A stretch of 64,000 bases of DNA from Prorocentrum cordatum (taxonomy: Eukaryota; Sar; Dinophyceae; Prorocentrales; Prorocentraceae): the NCBI GenBank assembly GCA_963575745.1, contig CAUYUJ010015284.1:247001-311000 (forward strand), read 5' to 3'. A program made the position numbers and the translations under genes. The notes below the pieces were generated by a model. That model was not told where the DNA came from. It did no database searches and was given only the letters and a program-made list of their open reading frames with translations. This document shows positions 34,385-45,436 of this stretch, in pieces; within the stretch, counting starts at the first letter, position 1; each line of letters begins with the position of its first letter.

Positions 34385-35610
34385 AAGAGCATCGGCGGCG
34401 AACGAGGGGGGACGTGAGAAGGAGAAGGCCTTCTCAGGAGGCGGCGGGGCTTCTCAGGAGGGCTCCAGCGAGAATAAGCCCGAATCCAACCACTTCGGAC
34501 CGTTTGCGAACCACTTCGGACCGGTTGAAACCAGTTGAGGGCGATTGATCGCAACGTGCCATATTCTTTTCGTAACCGTACAACGCGAAAGCGAGAAGCT
34601 GATTTCATTTTCCCAGCGCCTGGAGGATACTGAGGGACTCGTGAGGATTCCTGGGGGAATCTTGCGGATCCTGGAGGACTCTCGGCGATTCCTAAAGGAT
34701 TCCGGGGAATTCCTGAAGGATTCGGGGGGGGGTCCGGGAGGATTTTTGAGGATTTTTGCAAGACTCTTGAGGACTGGAGGGATTCCCAACGAATGTTTTG
34801 GGGATTCTTCACGGATTCCTGAGTGATCCAGTTGTGTCTGGAGGGATTCCTAAGGAACTCTGGGAGGACTGCTGGGGGACTCTTGCGGATTCCTGAGGGA
34901 CTTTGGAGGGATTCCAGAGGGAGCCTCGAGGGTTCCTAGGGATTCCTGCAAGATTCCTGAGAGAGTCTTGAAAATTTGTGGCGGTTTTGCATTCGTCATT
35001 CCTCCTGCGTTCTCCGCCGTGTTGGCGCTGTCAGTCGTCCGCCGTCCGCCGTCAGTGGTCCATCGTCGTCGTGCTCTCTCTCTCTCTCTCTCTCGCGCGA
35101 GCCGCCGCCCGTGGGGAATGGGAGGATTGCGAGCGAATTGTAGGAGGAGGAGGAGGTGGAGGAGGAGAAGGAGGAGAAGGGGTGATGATAAAGAACATAT
35201 GATGATGGTGGTGCTGATGATTGGTAATGGTGAATGACGATGGTGATGATACTGAAGCTGATGTTACTGATGATGATAACGATGGTGATGGTGCTGTTGA
35301 TGAGGATGGTGATGATTATGCTGATGATAATGATGGTGATGGTCATGGTGATGGTGATGCTGTTGACGAATATGATGGTGGTGATGATGGTGATGGTGGT
35401 GACTAAGATGAAGTTGATGATGCTGATGATGGTAGTGATGTTGGTGATGATGATGTTGCTGATGCTGATGCTGCTTCTCATGCTGAAGGTAGTTGTGTTG
35501 ATGATGATGATGATGATGATGCTGATGAGGATGGTGGTGATGCTGATGAGGATGATGATGATGATGATGATGGTGATGATGATACTGATGGTGATTATAG
35601 TGGTGATTGC

Positions 35611-35674
<64 letters not shown>

Positions 35675-35977
35675 GTGATGGTGATGGTGATGGTGATGGT
35701 GATGATGCTGCTGATGACGATGAGGATAGTGATACTGGTGCGAAGGAGGGCGTTGATGACGATGATGGTAAGGAGGGCGAATCTGGGCATGAGAAGAGGA
35801 GGGGGGTGATATGGGGGGGTGATATGTAAGGTGGGAGGAGGAGGGGTTGGAGGAATTTGAGGGGCAATATGGAGTAGGAGACGACGAGGTAGATTAGAGC
35901 ATGAGGATGAGGCTGGCGATGATGGTGATTATGCTGGTTGTTGTGGTGCTGCTGATGATGATGATGATGATGATGAC

Positions 35978-36032
<55 letters not shown>

Positions 36033-36475
36033 CTGATGCTGATGCTGATAATGATGATGATGGCAATGATGATGATGATGGTGATGGTGATGGTGATCAT
36101 TGATAAAGCTGATGATGGCGAACGGTCGGCGATCGGACAGATAACAACCGCTTTTACAGAGTTCCATCGGGAAGCTGAAGGGAGCTCACTGCATCCAGAA
36201 GCACTCTTATGATCTCTCCCTGAATATGAGCCTTCTTGAAGAGCCCACCAAACGTCGCAACCGCTTCAGACCGACCGCAACTGGTTGCAATCTGTCCGAA
36301 GTGGTCGCCGATCGGTCCGAAGTGGTTGCCACCGGTCGTAATCACGTACCTTCTGAGAAGTTCTGTGTCTTCGGGGAAGGCTGAGAAATCTTCTCAGAAG
36401 ACCAGGGGACTACCGAGCCTTCTGACAAGGCCCGCCCTTTCTCACTTCCCCCAGGGCTCGCCGCCGAAAGGAAGA
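34385..36475. mobile_element. Foldback-like element, about 2.1 kb, with microsatellite core
   Basis: The left arm (about 34385-34550) carries, in order, CGGCGGCGA, GTGAGAAGG, two CTTCTCAGGAGG motifs and two ACCACTTCGGACCG units. The right arm (about 36235-36475) carries the same set in reverse order and complement. Between them lie GGATTCCTG-type repeats (34600-34980), a TC run (35068-35100) and the GAT microsatellites. No transposase. The arms are diverged. Confidence 0.6.
35176..36098. repeat. GAT/GATGGT microsatellite
   Basis: Imperfect GAT and GATGGT repeats at 35176-35775, with pure (GAT)n at about 35610-35670, and a second array at about 35950-36098. All frames are open and give poly-Met, poly-Asp or poly-Ile/His strings. 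This is a microsatellite and not a protein gene. Confidence 0.9.
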
Positions 36476-37072
36476 GCGAGGTTCGAGAATAGAGGGTCGA
36501 GGTTCGAGGGCCGACTTTTCGGGACGAGCTCGGGTCTTGTTGCTGTCGCAGCCATAGTCGTCGTCGTCCCTAGGGATCCCATGCGCCCCCACCCGAATGC
36601 CCAGAGCCCCTCCGCACTTTACTCCACCCTCGTCCTCTTTCTCGCACGCATCAACGTCATTGTTCTGGTCGTCCCTTTCCTCATCCTCCTCATCTTCCTC
36701 CCTCGCACCTCCCGACCTTTCTCCTCGCCCCCCTTCGTCTATAAACATTATGAGTATGCTGCTATCCCTCCTTGTCCTCGCGGGTTCTTTTTTCTCCCAC
36801 TCCTCGTCTTTCTCATATTTGTATTGCTCAGCCCTCCTCTTGTTCTGGTAGGCCAGATCTGCGGTGAGGTTCAACTCACATGCAACACACCCTTGATTGA
36901 CGGCCCGAGATCCGATAAGCGGCAGAGGATGCGGAGGAGGCTCAGGAGGAGGAACGGTGGCCGCTGATCATGCTCAAGGCGATGTGAATACTGTTTTGCG
37001 TGACCTTGGTGTGTGTGTGCAGACGCCCGCCCATTGGGAACTTGCACTCGTTTCTTGTTTCCGCCGCCTGAG
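36476..37072. other. Upstream of the J-domain exon; no exon recognised
   Basis: C/T-rich at 36590-36840. A protein-like patch around 36870-36960 (DGPRSDKRQRMRRRLRRR) could be an upstream exon but is too short to assign. A pyrimidine tract (TTTCTTGTTTCCGCCGCC) precedes the exon acceptor at 37071-37072. Confidence 0.4.
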
Positions 37073-38434
37073 GTAGAGAAGGATGCCGACGCTGCCACGA
37101 TCAAGAAGAGCTACCGCAAGCTGGTCCTCAAGTATGCGGCTGCCTGCGGCAAGTCCCGCTGCCGTGCCAGCGAGGCACTGATCATTGGTGTGGCTCCAAG
37201 CTAAGGTTGTTCTGCCATGGGCCAACCGCAGTTCCACGGGGCCTCCACGGCCCCCAGCATCCGCTTGGGCCATCTCGGGCGTGCTGGTTACCAAGCTCGT
37301 CCGAAGCGAAAGTGCGACAGCCACCTTGAGGCCTCCTGGATCAGTCTCTGGGGCCGTCCTGGGGCGGATGACGCCTGTGACGTCCAGGCTAGGCGCCAGG
37401 CGCGGAGCACCATGGGGCCCGCGGGGCAGTTCAGAAGGTTCTCCAGTCCAGGGGGGGGGGGAACGCCCTGTCAGGGGCCGGTGTGCCAGGAGGTTCTTTA
37501 TGGCGCCTTTCGCCATCTTGGGGCCAAGGGCTCCGTGGCCATCTGGGCGCAGATCGGGGCCGCCTCTTGGGGGTGCGCCCCCCTTGCGGGGGTCCCCCCG
37601 GGACCCTCTGGGCGCCACCTCGGGGCCGGCTCTCGGGCCTCTCCTGCTGGCCGCCTCGGCCATCGCCCAGGGGGCCGCCTCGGCTGTCGCCTCGGGGGGC
37701 CCGTCTTGGGGCCCGGCCCGCGCGCCCCCCCCCCGCACTGGCCGCTGGCCACCGCCTCCCCAGCTCGATCAGTCGGCCGTCGTGCTTTTCGGCGCCAGGG
37801 TGGCGGGCGCCCGGGGCCTCCAGGGGCCGCCCCCCGAGGGAGGGGAGGCGTGGCAGGCAGGGAGCACCGACGGTGGACTGAATGGAGGGCCACCTTCCGG
37901 AGAGCCTCCTGGGCGCCTCTTGGGGCCCCCCGTGGAGCTGTTCGGAGCCGCTTGGGGCCATTTGAGGTTCTTGGCGCCGCCGTTTGGCTCGGGCGACGTG
38001 ATGCGATGAGGGAGGCTGCCCTTGGAAGACTTCTGGCATGTGCAATGGCATTCCATATTGTGACGCGCCCCTGCGTGCCAGGTGGCACGGTGGCGGACCA
38101 CCCAGACAAGAATCCTGACAACGCGGAGGCTGCAGAGGAGAAGATCCGCAGGATCAACAACGCGTACGAGACGTTGAGCAACCCAGCGAAGCGCATGGTC
38201 TACGATAACCAGGCAAGGTCCATGGAGACTAAGGCTCGGGGCATGCGCGTGGACACCTCGATGATCAAGCCTCGGATGAGCATCCCGAAGGCATTCATGC
38301 TGCATCCCATGGGGCACCCGGACAGGTTCCTACGCGCCATCGGGCGCGGGCTCGCCTTCCACTGCCGTGCTGACTTGCCCGAGGTAGAGTTCGACGCGTT
38401 CTTCCAGGCGGCCGTCGGCCTGAGCTGGCGCGAA
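37073..38434 (+). CDS. J-domain (DnaJ-like) protein, partial, two exons seen
   Basis: J domains stimulate Hsp70 ATPase. Exon A (37073-37131, acceptor AG|G) encodes VEKDADAATIKKSYRKLVLK, helix II. Exon B (38082-38434) encodes HPDKNPDNAEAAEEKIRRIN followed by NAYETLSNPAKRMVYDNQ, which gives the HPD loop and helix III. Exon B then continues with an unrecognised tail (SIPKAFMLHPMGHPDRFLRA). Helix I and the N-terminus were not found. Both proposed donors read AA|GTATGC. With the natural AA|G join, exon B would start Trp-His and then need 13 bp removed to reach PDKN, so the exact acceptor or the integrity of the gene is uncertain. Confidence is high for the domain and moderate for the model. Confidence 0.75.
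37132..38081 (+). other. Intron splitting the J domain (proposed)
   Basis: A 950-bp GC-rich stretch between the two halves of the J domain, starting GTATGC and ending GTGCCAG. It is filled with GGGGCC/CTTGGGG low-complexity text like that of the repeat blocks at 1 kb and 12.6 kb, and it keeps a long frame open into exon B by chance of composition. The donor could also lie a few bases away. Confidence 0.55.
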
Positions 38435-38626
38435 GTATGCTCCGGCTTGCTCCTCAGACAAGGAAGCGATACCGATACCGGTACCCTTTCCTAGTCACCA
38501 CGGCGGGATTCGCTTCGAAGTTCTGGTCAGAACGCACCCTGGGAGAGGTCTGGGGAGTAGCCGTATCGGTACGTGTTTGCCTCAGCTACTGTGCTTGATC
38601 CCCCCAGTCGGGTCGATCCTGAGCAC

Positions 38627-38768
38627 AGGGCTCGAGTTATACGGTGTTTGGGCGATTTCGTGGACCGTTTTCGTTTTGATTCCGTTTCGTAGCAAAGGCA
38701 GAACGACGACACAACGAATGAATCCGAAAACAAAGCGAAAACGAGAAACACTGTTTAGCTCGAGCCCT
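38627..38768. mobile_element. MITE-like palindromic insertion, 142 bp
   Basis: Terminal inverted repeat AGGGCTCGAG (38627-38636) and CTCGAGCCCT (38759-38768), extended inward by imperfect pairing (GTGTTT; CGTTTTCGTTTTGATTC against its near-complement). CCTGAGC occurs just outside both ends (38618-38624 and 38770-38776), consistent with a 7-bp target-site duplication. There is no coding capacity. Confidence 0.65.
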
Positions 38769-38776
38769 GCCTGAGC

Positions 38777-39774
38777 GCGTGCGGGTGACGCCGGTTCCCG
38801 ATGTTGGCATCTTCGTGTCTCTTCTCTTGTCTGGTGCCAGCTTGCGCGGCACCCCCATAACATCCAATAGCGAGTCCTGGTTCATTATCCTCGCCCTCCT
38901 CCTCCGGGTCCTACTCGTCTTCCCCCTCTACCTTCCCACCCCCTCCCATGAAAGAATACATGTCAAAACTGCTCCCCACAGACTTCCCAGGTCCACGCGA
39001 TTTGTTCGAGCCTACTCCTCCATCCTGGGGACTCCTCCTGGGATCCATTCTAGCTTGTCTTCCATGCGGGATCGATGTCTTACAGTCCCTGGGCGAAACG
39101 GTCCGCCAGAGGCCCGAATGAGGAGCAACCCCTTTGCGATGTTTAGCATGATTTACTCCTGCACCCCGCAGGGGAAGCCTCCTGAGGTCCATCCCTGTTG
39201 GATTTCTGACGGTCCCTGGATCCGAAGTATGCCCCAGACATTGCAAATGGCGCAAGACCTCATCGAACCTCATCTTCCAACCTCCCCCGTTTCTCCCTCT
39301 TCTCCTCCCACCTACTCCTGAGGAGGGAGGGGGAGGAGTAGGAGAGAGGGGGGGAGAAGGAGGAAGGGGGGGGGACAGGAGAGCTAAGGAAGAAGGGGGG
39401 GGGACAGGAGAGCTACTGCTGAGCTGCCACAGGGCGATGGCCGCCCTACTGCGTGCGCCTCCACCCTGCAGGGCGTGGCCATCGCAGCTAGGACGGGGGC
39501 CTTATCTCACAGGACTTGGCCCCAGCATGCTTGCGGAGGCGAAGGGGGGAGGCAGCAACCATACCCCACAGCGCGGCTGTTAGCGAGGGTTGGCGGAGCA
39601 GGCGAGGGAGGGAGGGTGGGAGGGTGCCGCAACCGGGTTGCAACCGTGCCACTCAGGGCGTGGCTGGCCGGGGGCAGCTTCATTCCGCAGGCTGTGGCTG
39701 GCGTGCGGCAGCCGTACCACGCAGGGCGCGCTGTCGGAGAATAGCCGTGCCCCCGAGGGCGTTGCTGACAGAGC
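38777..39774. other. No recognised gene; GGAGG/GGGGG tract
   Basis: Ordinary sequence to about 39310, then G-rich runs at 39320-39410 with a repeated AGGAGAGCTA motif, then GC-rich DNA to 39774. No motif seen in any frame. Confidence 0.4.
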
Positions 39775-40198
39775 AGGAGGGGGGAGGAGGAGGGGGGAGG
39801 AGGAGGAGGAGGAGGAGGAGGAGGAGGAGGAGGAGGAGGAGGAGGAGGAGGGAGGATAAGAGGGGATAAAGAGGAGCAGGACCAGCAGCAGCAGCAGCAG
39901 GAGCAGGAGAAAGAGGAAGAGAAGGGAGGGGGACGAGGAGGAGGGAGGAGGAAGGACGGAGGAGGGGGGAGGGAGAAGGAGGAGGAGGAGGAGGAGAAGG
40001 AGGATAAAGAGGAGCAGGACCAGCAGCAGCAGCAGCAGGAGAAAGAGGAAGAGGAGGGAGGAGGGAGGAGGGAGGGAGGGAGGAGGGAGGTGGGGGGAGG
40101 GAGGAGGATGAGGAGGAGGAGGAGGAGGAGGAGGAGGAGGAGGGAGGAGGGAGGAGGGAGAAGGAGGAGGAGGAGGAAGAGGAGGAGGAAAAGGAGGA
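39775..40198. repeat. GGA microsatellite cluster with two CAGCAGCAG-containing units
   Basis: Long (GGA)n runs. A unit of about 120-130 bp (AAGAGGAGCAGGACCAGCAG, then CAG triplets and AGAAAGAGGAAGAG) is present twice, at about 39868 and 40006. Poly-Leu, poly-Ser, poly-Pro and poly-Arg frames are compositional. Confidence 0.85.
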
Positions 40199-41072
40199 GG
40201 ACCAGTGTAAACCCAAGAGCCATCAACGATGTTGGAAAGCGCCCTCCCTCCAAGCTCTCTCTTCATAGGCCCCTGCATCGGTGCATTTCCATTGAGAGAT
40301 CTGCCTCGTTGGAAGACAACCGTTTGAAGACCTGGAAGCATGCCAAAACATTGTTCTCTGGATTCCAACGCCACGGATCAACCTGACTGTTGCGTCTTGA
40401 CGATCGTGGATCGTGCCAGAACGCCGTTCATGGGATTTCAACACCGCGAATCGACGTAACTGTTGCACCGGCAAAATCGCGAACCCGTCCAAAACACCAT
40501 ATCTGGGTCGTTGATAGTGGGAACGCGTGGAACCCTTGCAAATTGTATGAACCAATGTGCGCGGCGCTAAGGCAAGAGCCACATTTTGAAAAGGAACCGC
40601 CCTCAACCCATGAATCTCTTGCAAATGTTTAACACGAGCGTGCGCGGCGCGAAGGCGAGAGCCACATGTTGGAAACGGGTTATCCTCAATCCGTGAAGCC
40701 CTTGCACATTTTGAGAACGAATGTGCGCGGCGCTCAGGCGAGAGCCACATGTTGAAAACGGCTGATCCTCAGTCCGTGAAGTTCTTGCACACTTTTAGAA
40801 CGAATGTGCGGCGACGCCAAGGCGAGAGCCATTTTTCGAAGACGTGTGATCCTCAATCCGTGAAGCTCTTGCACAATTTAACAAACGAATGTGCGCGGCG
40901 CTAAGGCGAGAGCCACATCTTGAAAACCACCCGGCCTCCATCTGCGAAGCGGTTGTCAACTTTTGATATTCCGAGTCATAAACGGTGAGGAAGTCTGGCG
41001 AAACGCCCGGAAAGACTGAAAAACTGGTCTCGGGGTTCGACATGGAGAAGTTAGGTTTAAGGAAAAGGATTG
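40199..41072 (+). mobile_element. Dispersed element A, copy 2
   Basis: Collinear with 32235-33040 over its whole length, and with one more subrepeat: five TGTGCGCGGCGC boxes near 40556, 40640, 40721, 40806 and 40890. It also starts directly after a GGA tract and ends just before one (41066-41110). The tail GGTGAGGAAGT...CG...ACGCC is shared by both copies. No coding sequence. Confidence 0.7.
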
Positions 41073-42340
41073 GAGGAGGAGGCGGAGGAGGAGAATGAGG
41101 AGGAGAAGGAGAAGGAGGAGGAGGAGGAGGAACACTGCGACGACGACACAAAGGAAGGGCGGAGGCAGGAGAAGCGGCGACAGCAGGAGGGGAAGGCGAA
41201 GACGACGATGACAACACGGGGAGAGGCGGCAAGTTGCCGAGAGAGCCCCGTGGCCAAGCTGCTTCTCCCTCACGGCGGCCCCTGCTCAAGGGCTTGCCCC
41301 CTTCAGCAGGCGCCGTTGTTTGCCCGTTGCCTTTGCGCGAGTGCGGTAGCAGCGCCTCCGGCGAGGCGCACCCTGGCGGCCAGCTCCTCGATGGTGTCCG
41401 CGTTGCGCAGCGCCCAGTCCATCATGTGGCCTCTCCGGCAGCCCCGACCCGGACGGCCACCGCGGCCTGTCGCCCTTCTGCGGAGGGCGGGAATTGCGCC
41501 ACTCAGTGGCTGAGGCCGCTCGCCCCCGGGCAGCACATGGCGCACACGACTGGCGGCCGCCCCGCTGGGAGCCCCCACACTTCGGACGTGATGATACCGG
41601 TGATGCGCGCTGTGCACCACGCCCGGTGGAAGCGCCACATCGTCCAGCCCCAAGCTCACCGGCGCGGGGATCTGAATGGCGTGCTGTGTTGTTCTTCCTG
41701 TGACCGTTCTGCTGTTGGCAGCATTTGGCGGTTTCATGGCGAATGTTGGCAGCATGCCAGGAAGGGGTCGGAGCCCCTCGGTCGGCTCGCCCACGGACTC
41801 TGGCGAACGTCGGGCAGGAGCTTTCCAAGGTGATTGTGGTGAGTTGTCCAGGCTAGCACGTGGAAGCCACGCGTTCGCCATAGCACCATTGAGCTCCGCA
41901 TTCTCCTCCTCCCCCTCCTCCTCCTCCTCCTCCTCCTCCTCCTCCTCCTCCTCCTCCTCCTCCTCCTCCTCCTCCTCCTCCCCCTCCCCCCTCCCCCTCC
42001 CTGGAGGCGGCCAGATTCTCCTTGTGGTGGCTGCCCCTGGTGAACAACATGTGCCGGCTCCGCACGCAGCCGCTCGACGTATCCACGGGCATTGTGGGGG
42101 CAAAGCAGGCGAGGCTCGCGCAACAGGCTCGGATAATGTGGAGGGTTGATGAGGAGAGAGGAGGAGAAGGATCGAGGGGGTAGAGAAGGAGGTGCACGAG
42201 GGGAAGAAGGAGCATGTGACCTGCATCCACGCCGACTTGTGCCTCGTCAGCAGGAGGAGGAGGAGGCGGAGGAGGAGGAGGGGGAGGAGGAGGAGCAGGA
42301 GCAGGAGCAGGAGGAGGAGTAGGAGGATGACGAGGAGGAG
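41073..42340. other. No recognised gene; TCC and GGA tracts
   Basis: (TCC)n at about 41905-41985 and a GGA tract at about 42255-42320. Frames at 41230-41830 are open on both strands without motifs. The phrase HVTCIHADLCLV near 42210-42245 may be a diverged unit of the Cys repeat that follows. Confidence 0.4.
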
Positions 42341-42348
42341 GGGGTCGA

Positions 42349-42750
42349 CCAAGGTGCCGAACGTCGACACCGCCCTGAAGGCCGAGTTCGACTCGTCCTG
42401 CATGGGTCTGCGTTGCGGCGGTGACTATCCTTGCCCGTACGCCGACAACGTAGCCGCGCACCCGCATGTGGAGAATATGCCCAACCGAACGGTCGACGGA
42501 TACAAGGTGCCGAACGCCAATACCGACCCCGAAGATCGGGTACGATCCGTCCTGCGCGGGGCTGCATTGCATCGAAGACGATCCTCGCAGCTACGTCGAC
42601 AGCGCGGCCAGGCTACAACAGTGGAAGTACATGCCCAACAGCAGGGTGGACTGCCACTAGGTGCTGAATGCCAGCACGGCCCTGTGGATGGAGTGCGCCC
42701 CGTCCTGCACGGGTCTGCACTGGTTCAAGGGACGATCCTGGCAGTGAGAT
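42349..42750 (+). pseudogene. Broken coding repeat with Cys-x-Gly-Leu-x-Cys units
   Basis: About 2.7 units of a roughly 48-residue repeat. Unit 1 reads KVPNVDTALKAEFDSSCMGL, then RC and HVENMPNRTVDGY. Unit 2 reads YDPSCAGLHCIEDDPRSYVD, then WKYMPNSRVD. Unit 3 reads LNASTALW and APSCTGLHW. The frame changes near 42535, and TAG (42658) sits where unit 1 continues TVDGYKV, so the copy is dead or spliced. The conserved Cys pair suggests disulphide or metal binding. Family not recognised. Confidence 0.5.
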
Positions 42751-44180
42751 GTCCACCACGCCCTTGAACACCACGTCTGGGAACGGCAGCGCGCCGCTGA
42801 GACGCACGACGCAGGCGAGCACGACGACGTCGAGCAGCACGATACCAGGCCACTCAACCATACTACCTGAGGCGTTGTGGCAATTCTGGCCCGCCCGCCA
42901 GCGCGAAGGGAATAGTGTCATCCTTGTCCTTTACGCCTCCTTCGCGGAGGTTTGGACCACCACGGGCACAGAGGCAGCAGTGAACGAGAAGTTGCCAGGC
43001 CTCGGGTTCATGGTAGGCGATGTTTTCTGGCTCCTTGTCTTCAGGGCCCTCGTCGCCGTGGAGACGATGATGAGGGTATGGGCGCCGCCGTTTGCTGACT
43101 GACCCGTGGTCGCGTCGCGGCTGCCAGGCTGGATGTTCGCCGCTGCCGGAACCGCATGTGGGGAATACGGCCGAGCTACAGCCGACCTCGGAGGGATCAT
43201 CGCCGTCGCCGCAGCCGCGTTTTTTTTGGCCGCCGCCCCCTCGTAGCGGGCGTCCCCTCACTCGCCCCAGCCGCTTGGGCCGTGCGCTGGATCGCCATTG
43301 ATTCCGACGCGACGCTCGGGTATCCTGGCGAGGGCCCCGCCGCGGCCGTGGCATCAGTAGCAGTGGACCAGCCGCCAGAGCAGGTCGAGGTGCCGCCGCC
43401 GCCAGGGCCGCGCCCGCAATCCCGCCCACCTGGAAGCCCAGACGTCTTTGTGACGACGTGGGCAGTGGACGTCGTGCGTTCCCGCTGGCGCTGCCTGCGC
43501 CAGGCGAGCCACTGTCGGGGGTCCACAGAGAGGGCGAGCTCCGAGTTTTCAGCCCAGCGCTGGCTAACCCGCAGTAGTTTCATTCATCGCAGTGCATTGA
43601 GGGGGGCGTGGGGCCATGCGAGCAGGTGCACGGCACGGCGGCGCTGACGCCTGAACAGGAAGACGAGACGAGGGAGTGCTGCGACCAGCCCGACCGGCCC
43701 TCCGGAATGGAGCATGTGGAGGACGTCCGCCAGGCCAAGAGGGCCAGAGAGGACCCCGAATCACAGCGCTAGGCAGCATCGCTAGGAGCCCCACTTCAAC
43801 GGGCGGACGATGGCGACCCAGGCAGGCCATCAGAGGAGAGGGGGGGGGGGGGGGGGGAATTGACCGTCAGCAGCCGCGCAACTTTGCCTGGTAGGGCGGG
43901 GTGGTGTACCCGAAAGACTTCGTGGCGACGGTTACCGACACCGACGTTCCCCTCGAGGTCGAGGCGGCGGGGGGCCGGGCCTAGCTCCGGTGCCGGGTGG
44001 CCACGGCACGGCGCTACTTCAAGCATTGGAGTGCGGGGGTGGCCTGGCGCAGTATCGCGCGGAGAAGCTGTTCATTTTCTTGGAGGGGATGGTCTCGTTC
44101 AAGCCGTCGATGTCACGGGGCGGGCGAAAGGCTGGGAATAGCGGGGGCTTGGCCGGCATGTTCATCCTCAGGCTGGGGAC
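42751..44180. other. GC-rich stretch, no gene assigned
   Basis: Open frames on both strands. A G homopolymer lies at about 43841-43857. Text at 44000-44180 (GTALLQALECGG, FLEGMVSF) may belong to the upstream part of the next element. Confidence 0.35.
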
Positions 44181-45420
44181 GTGGGCCGGGCTTTCCAGGA
44201 ATGCGTTTGCAGCAGTCGCCGGGGCACCGCGACGACTGCGCAAACCACTTGCGCTGGCCTAAGTCGCGAAGGCGGGGGAGAAGCTCGTGGGCGAGCACCT
44301 GATCAGCAAGGCCCTGGTCCACGCCAGCAGCCCGGCGACCCTGGCCGCCGGCGCGAGGGCCCAGGATGGGTTCGAGAAGTGGCTCCCCCGAGTGCATCGG
44401 CAGACCCAGGCGCGGCCCCCGGCCTGCCAGACCAGGCCACCGTGGACGACTTCGTCGCCGCCGTATAAACGAGCATGGCCAGAAGCTCGCAATGGTCGGG
44501 GCCAGGCGCGAACGGGGGCATATTCGAGCACTGGCGCACCCTTCTCGCGGACAGCGCTGCGCTCGAGGCTTTGGCCGAAATCGCTGTCCTCTTCCTGCGC
44601 GGGGGCCTCGGCGCAGTGGCGACCCAGGCCAACCTCGGAGCGCGGTTGGCGGCGCTCCGGAAGCCGAACGCACGGCGGGTTGCGACCCATTGCGCGCGGG
44701 GGAGTGTTCAGGAGGCTGGCGGCCAAGGCAGCCTGCGAGGTGCACGAGGCGGAGGTTCGCCAAGCGCGTGGGCCGCCTCAGTACGACGTGGGATAAGCAG
44801 CCGGGCGCGAGATAATGCACACGTGCACCTCCGCTCTCATCGAGCAAGCCCTCGCGGTGATGTCATGGCTTTCGACTGCTCGAACGCCTGCGTCAGCCTC
44901 CCGCGTGCTTGATTTTTCCCATGGGCTCTGGGCGCGGGGGCCCAGCCTCCTCCGCGCCGCGCGCAGATGGCCAGGGATGGCAACTAGTACGCACTTCTTG
45001 GGATGACACCAAAGGGGCCCTGCCGGCTACAGCCACCGCCCGCGTGGACCAAGGACGCCCGCTCTGCCACGGCTTCAACGCGATCATAGTAGCCGACTGC
45101 CTGGGCGAGGCCCCCCAGGAGCCCCAGCATATTTCGCCAGCCTGCAGGTTGTTCTCCAGGGCGACATGACGGCGATCGCGCCCCAGGATCACACGGCAGG
45201 AGCTCAGCGGCAGGCGGCGGCCGCCCTGACCCACCATGGCTTGGCGGTCAATCAGAGCAAGACCGCAGCGTGGTCAGCGGACCGAGTGCGACCACCCCGA
45301 GGCTATCCGGGGTTTGGAGTAGACCGCCTGAAGTGTTCGGGCAGCGCCGCGCCGCGTCTCGAACAACAGGCCGACAGGGTCAGACTAGACGGCGCGACGG
45401 CCGCGCAGCGGGCGCAGGCT
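44180..45420 (+). pseudogene. Third reverse transcriptase relic (different lineage)
   Basis: Pieces in three frames line up with the class of reverse transcriptase that has ATGxxFRRL ahead of the palm. FRRLAAKAACEVHEAEVRQA then GPPQYDVG lie at about 44707-44795. CTSALIEQALAVMSWLST (44824-44877) and an alternative-frame MAFDCSNACVSLPRA (about 44865-44909) form a weak motif A. VDQGRPL (about 45043-45063) corresponds to QGxPL of motif B with Arg substituted. VVLQGDMTAIAP sits at the position of motif C, followed by LTHHGLAVNQSKTAAWSAD. Repeated frame changes show decay. It is truncated by the GAT microsatellite at 45437. Confidence 0.6.
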
Positions 45421-45436
45421 ATCACCCGGGAGGAGG

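Noticed and set aside
35234-35809. 190-codon open frame rich in Met and Leu
   Set aside because: It is the GAT/GATGGT microsatellite read in one frame; other frames give equally long poly-Asp or poly-His strings.
37217-38494. 425-codon open frame as a single gene
   Set aside because: Most of it is GC-rich intron-like low-complexity text that happens to stay open into the J-domain exon; only the exon part has protein character.
39507-40374. Long minus-strand Leu/Pro/Ser-rich frames as membrane proteins
   Set aside because: They follow the GGA/TCC microsatellite exactly and have no sequence outside it.
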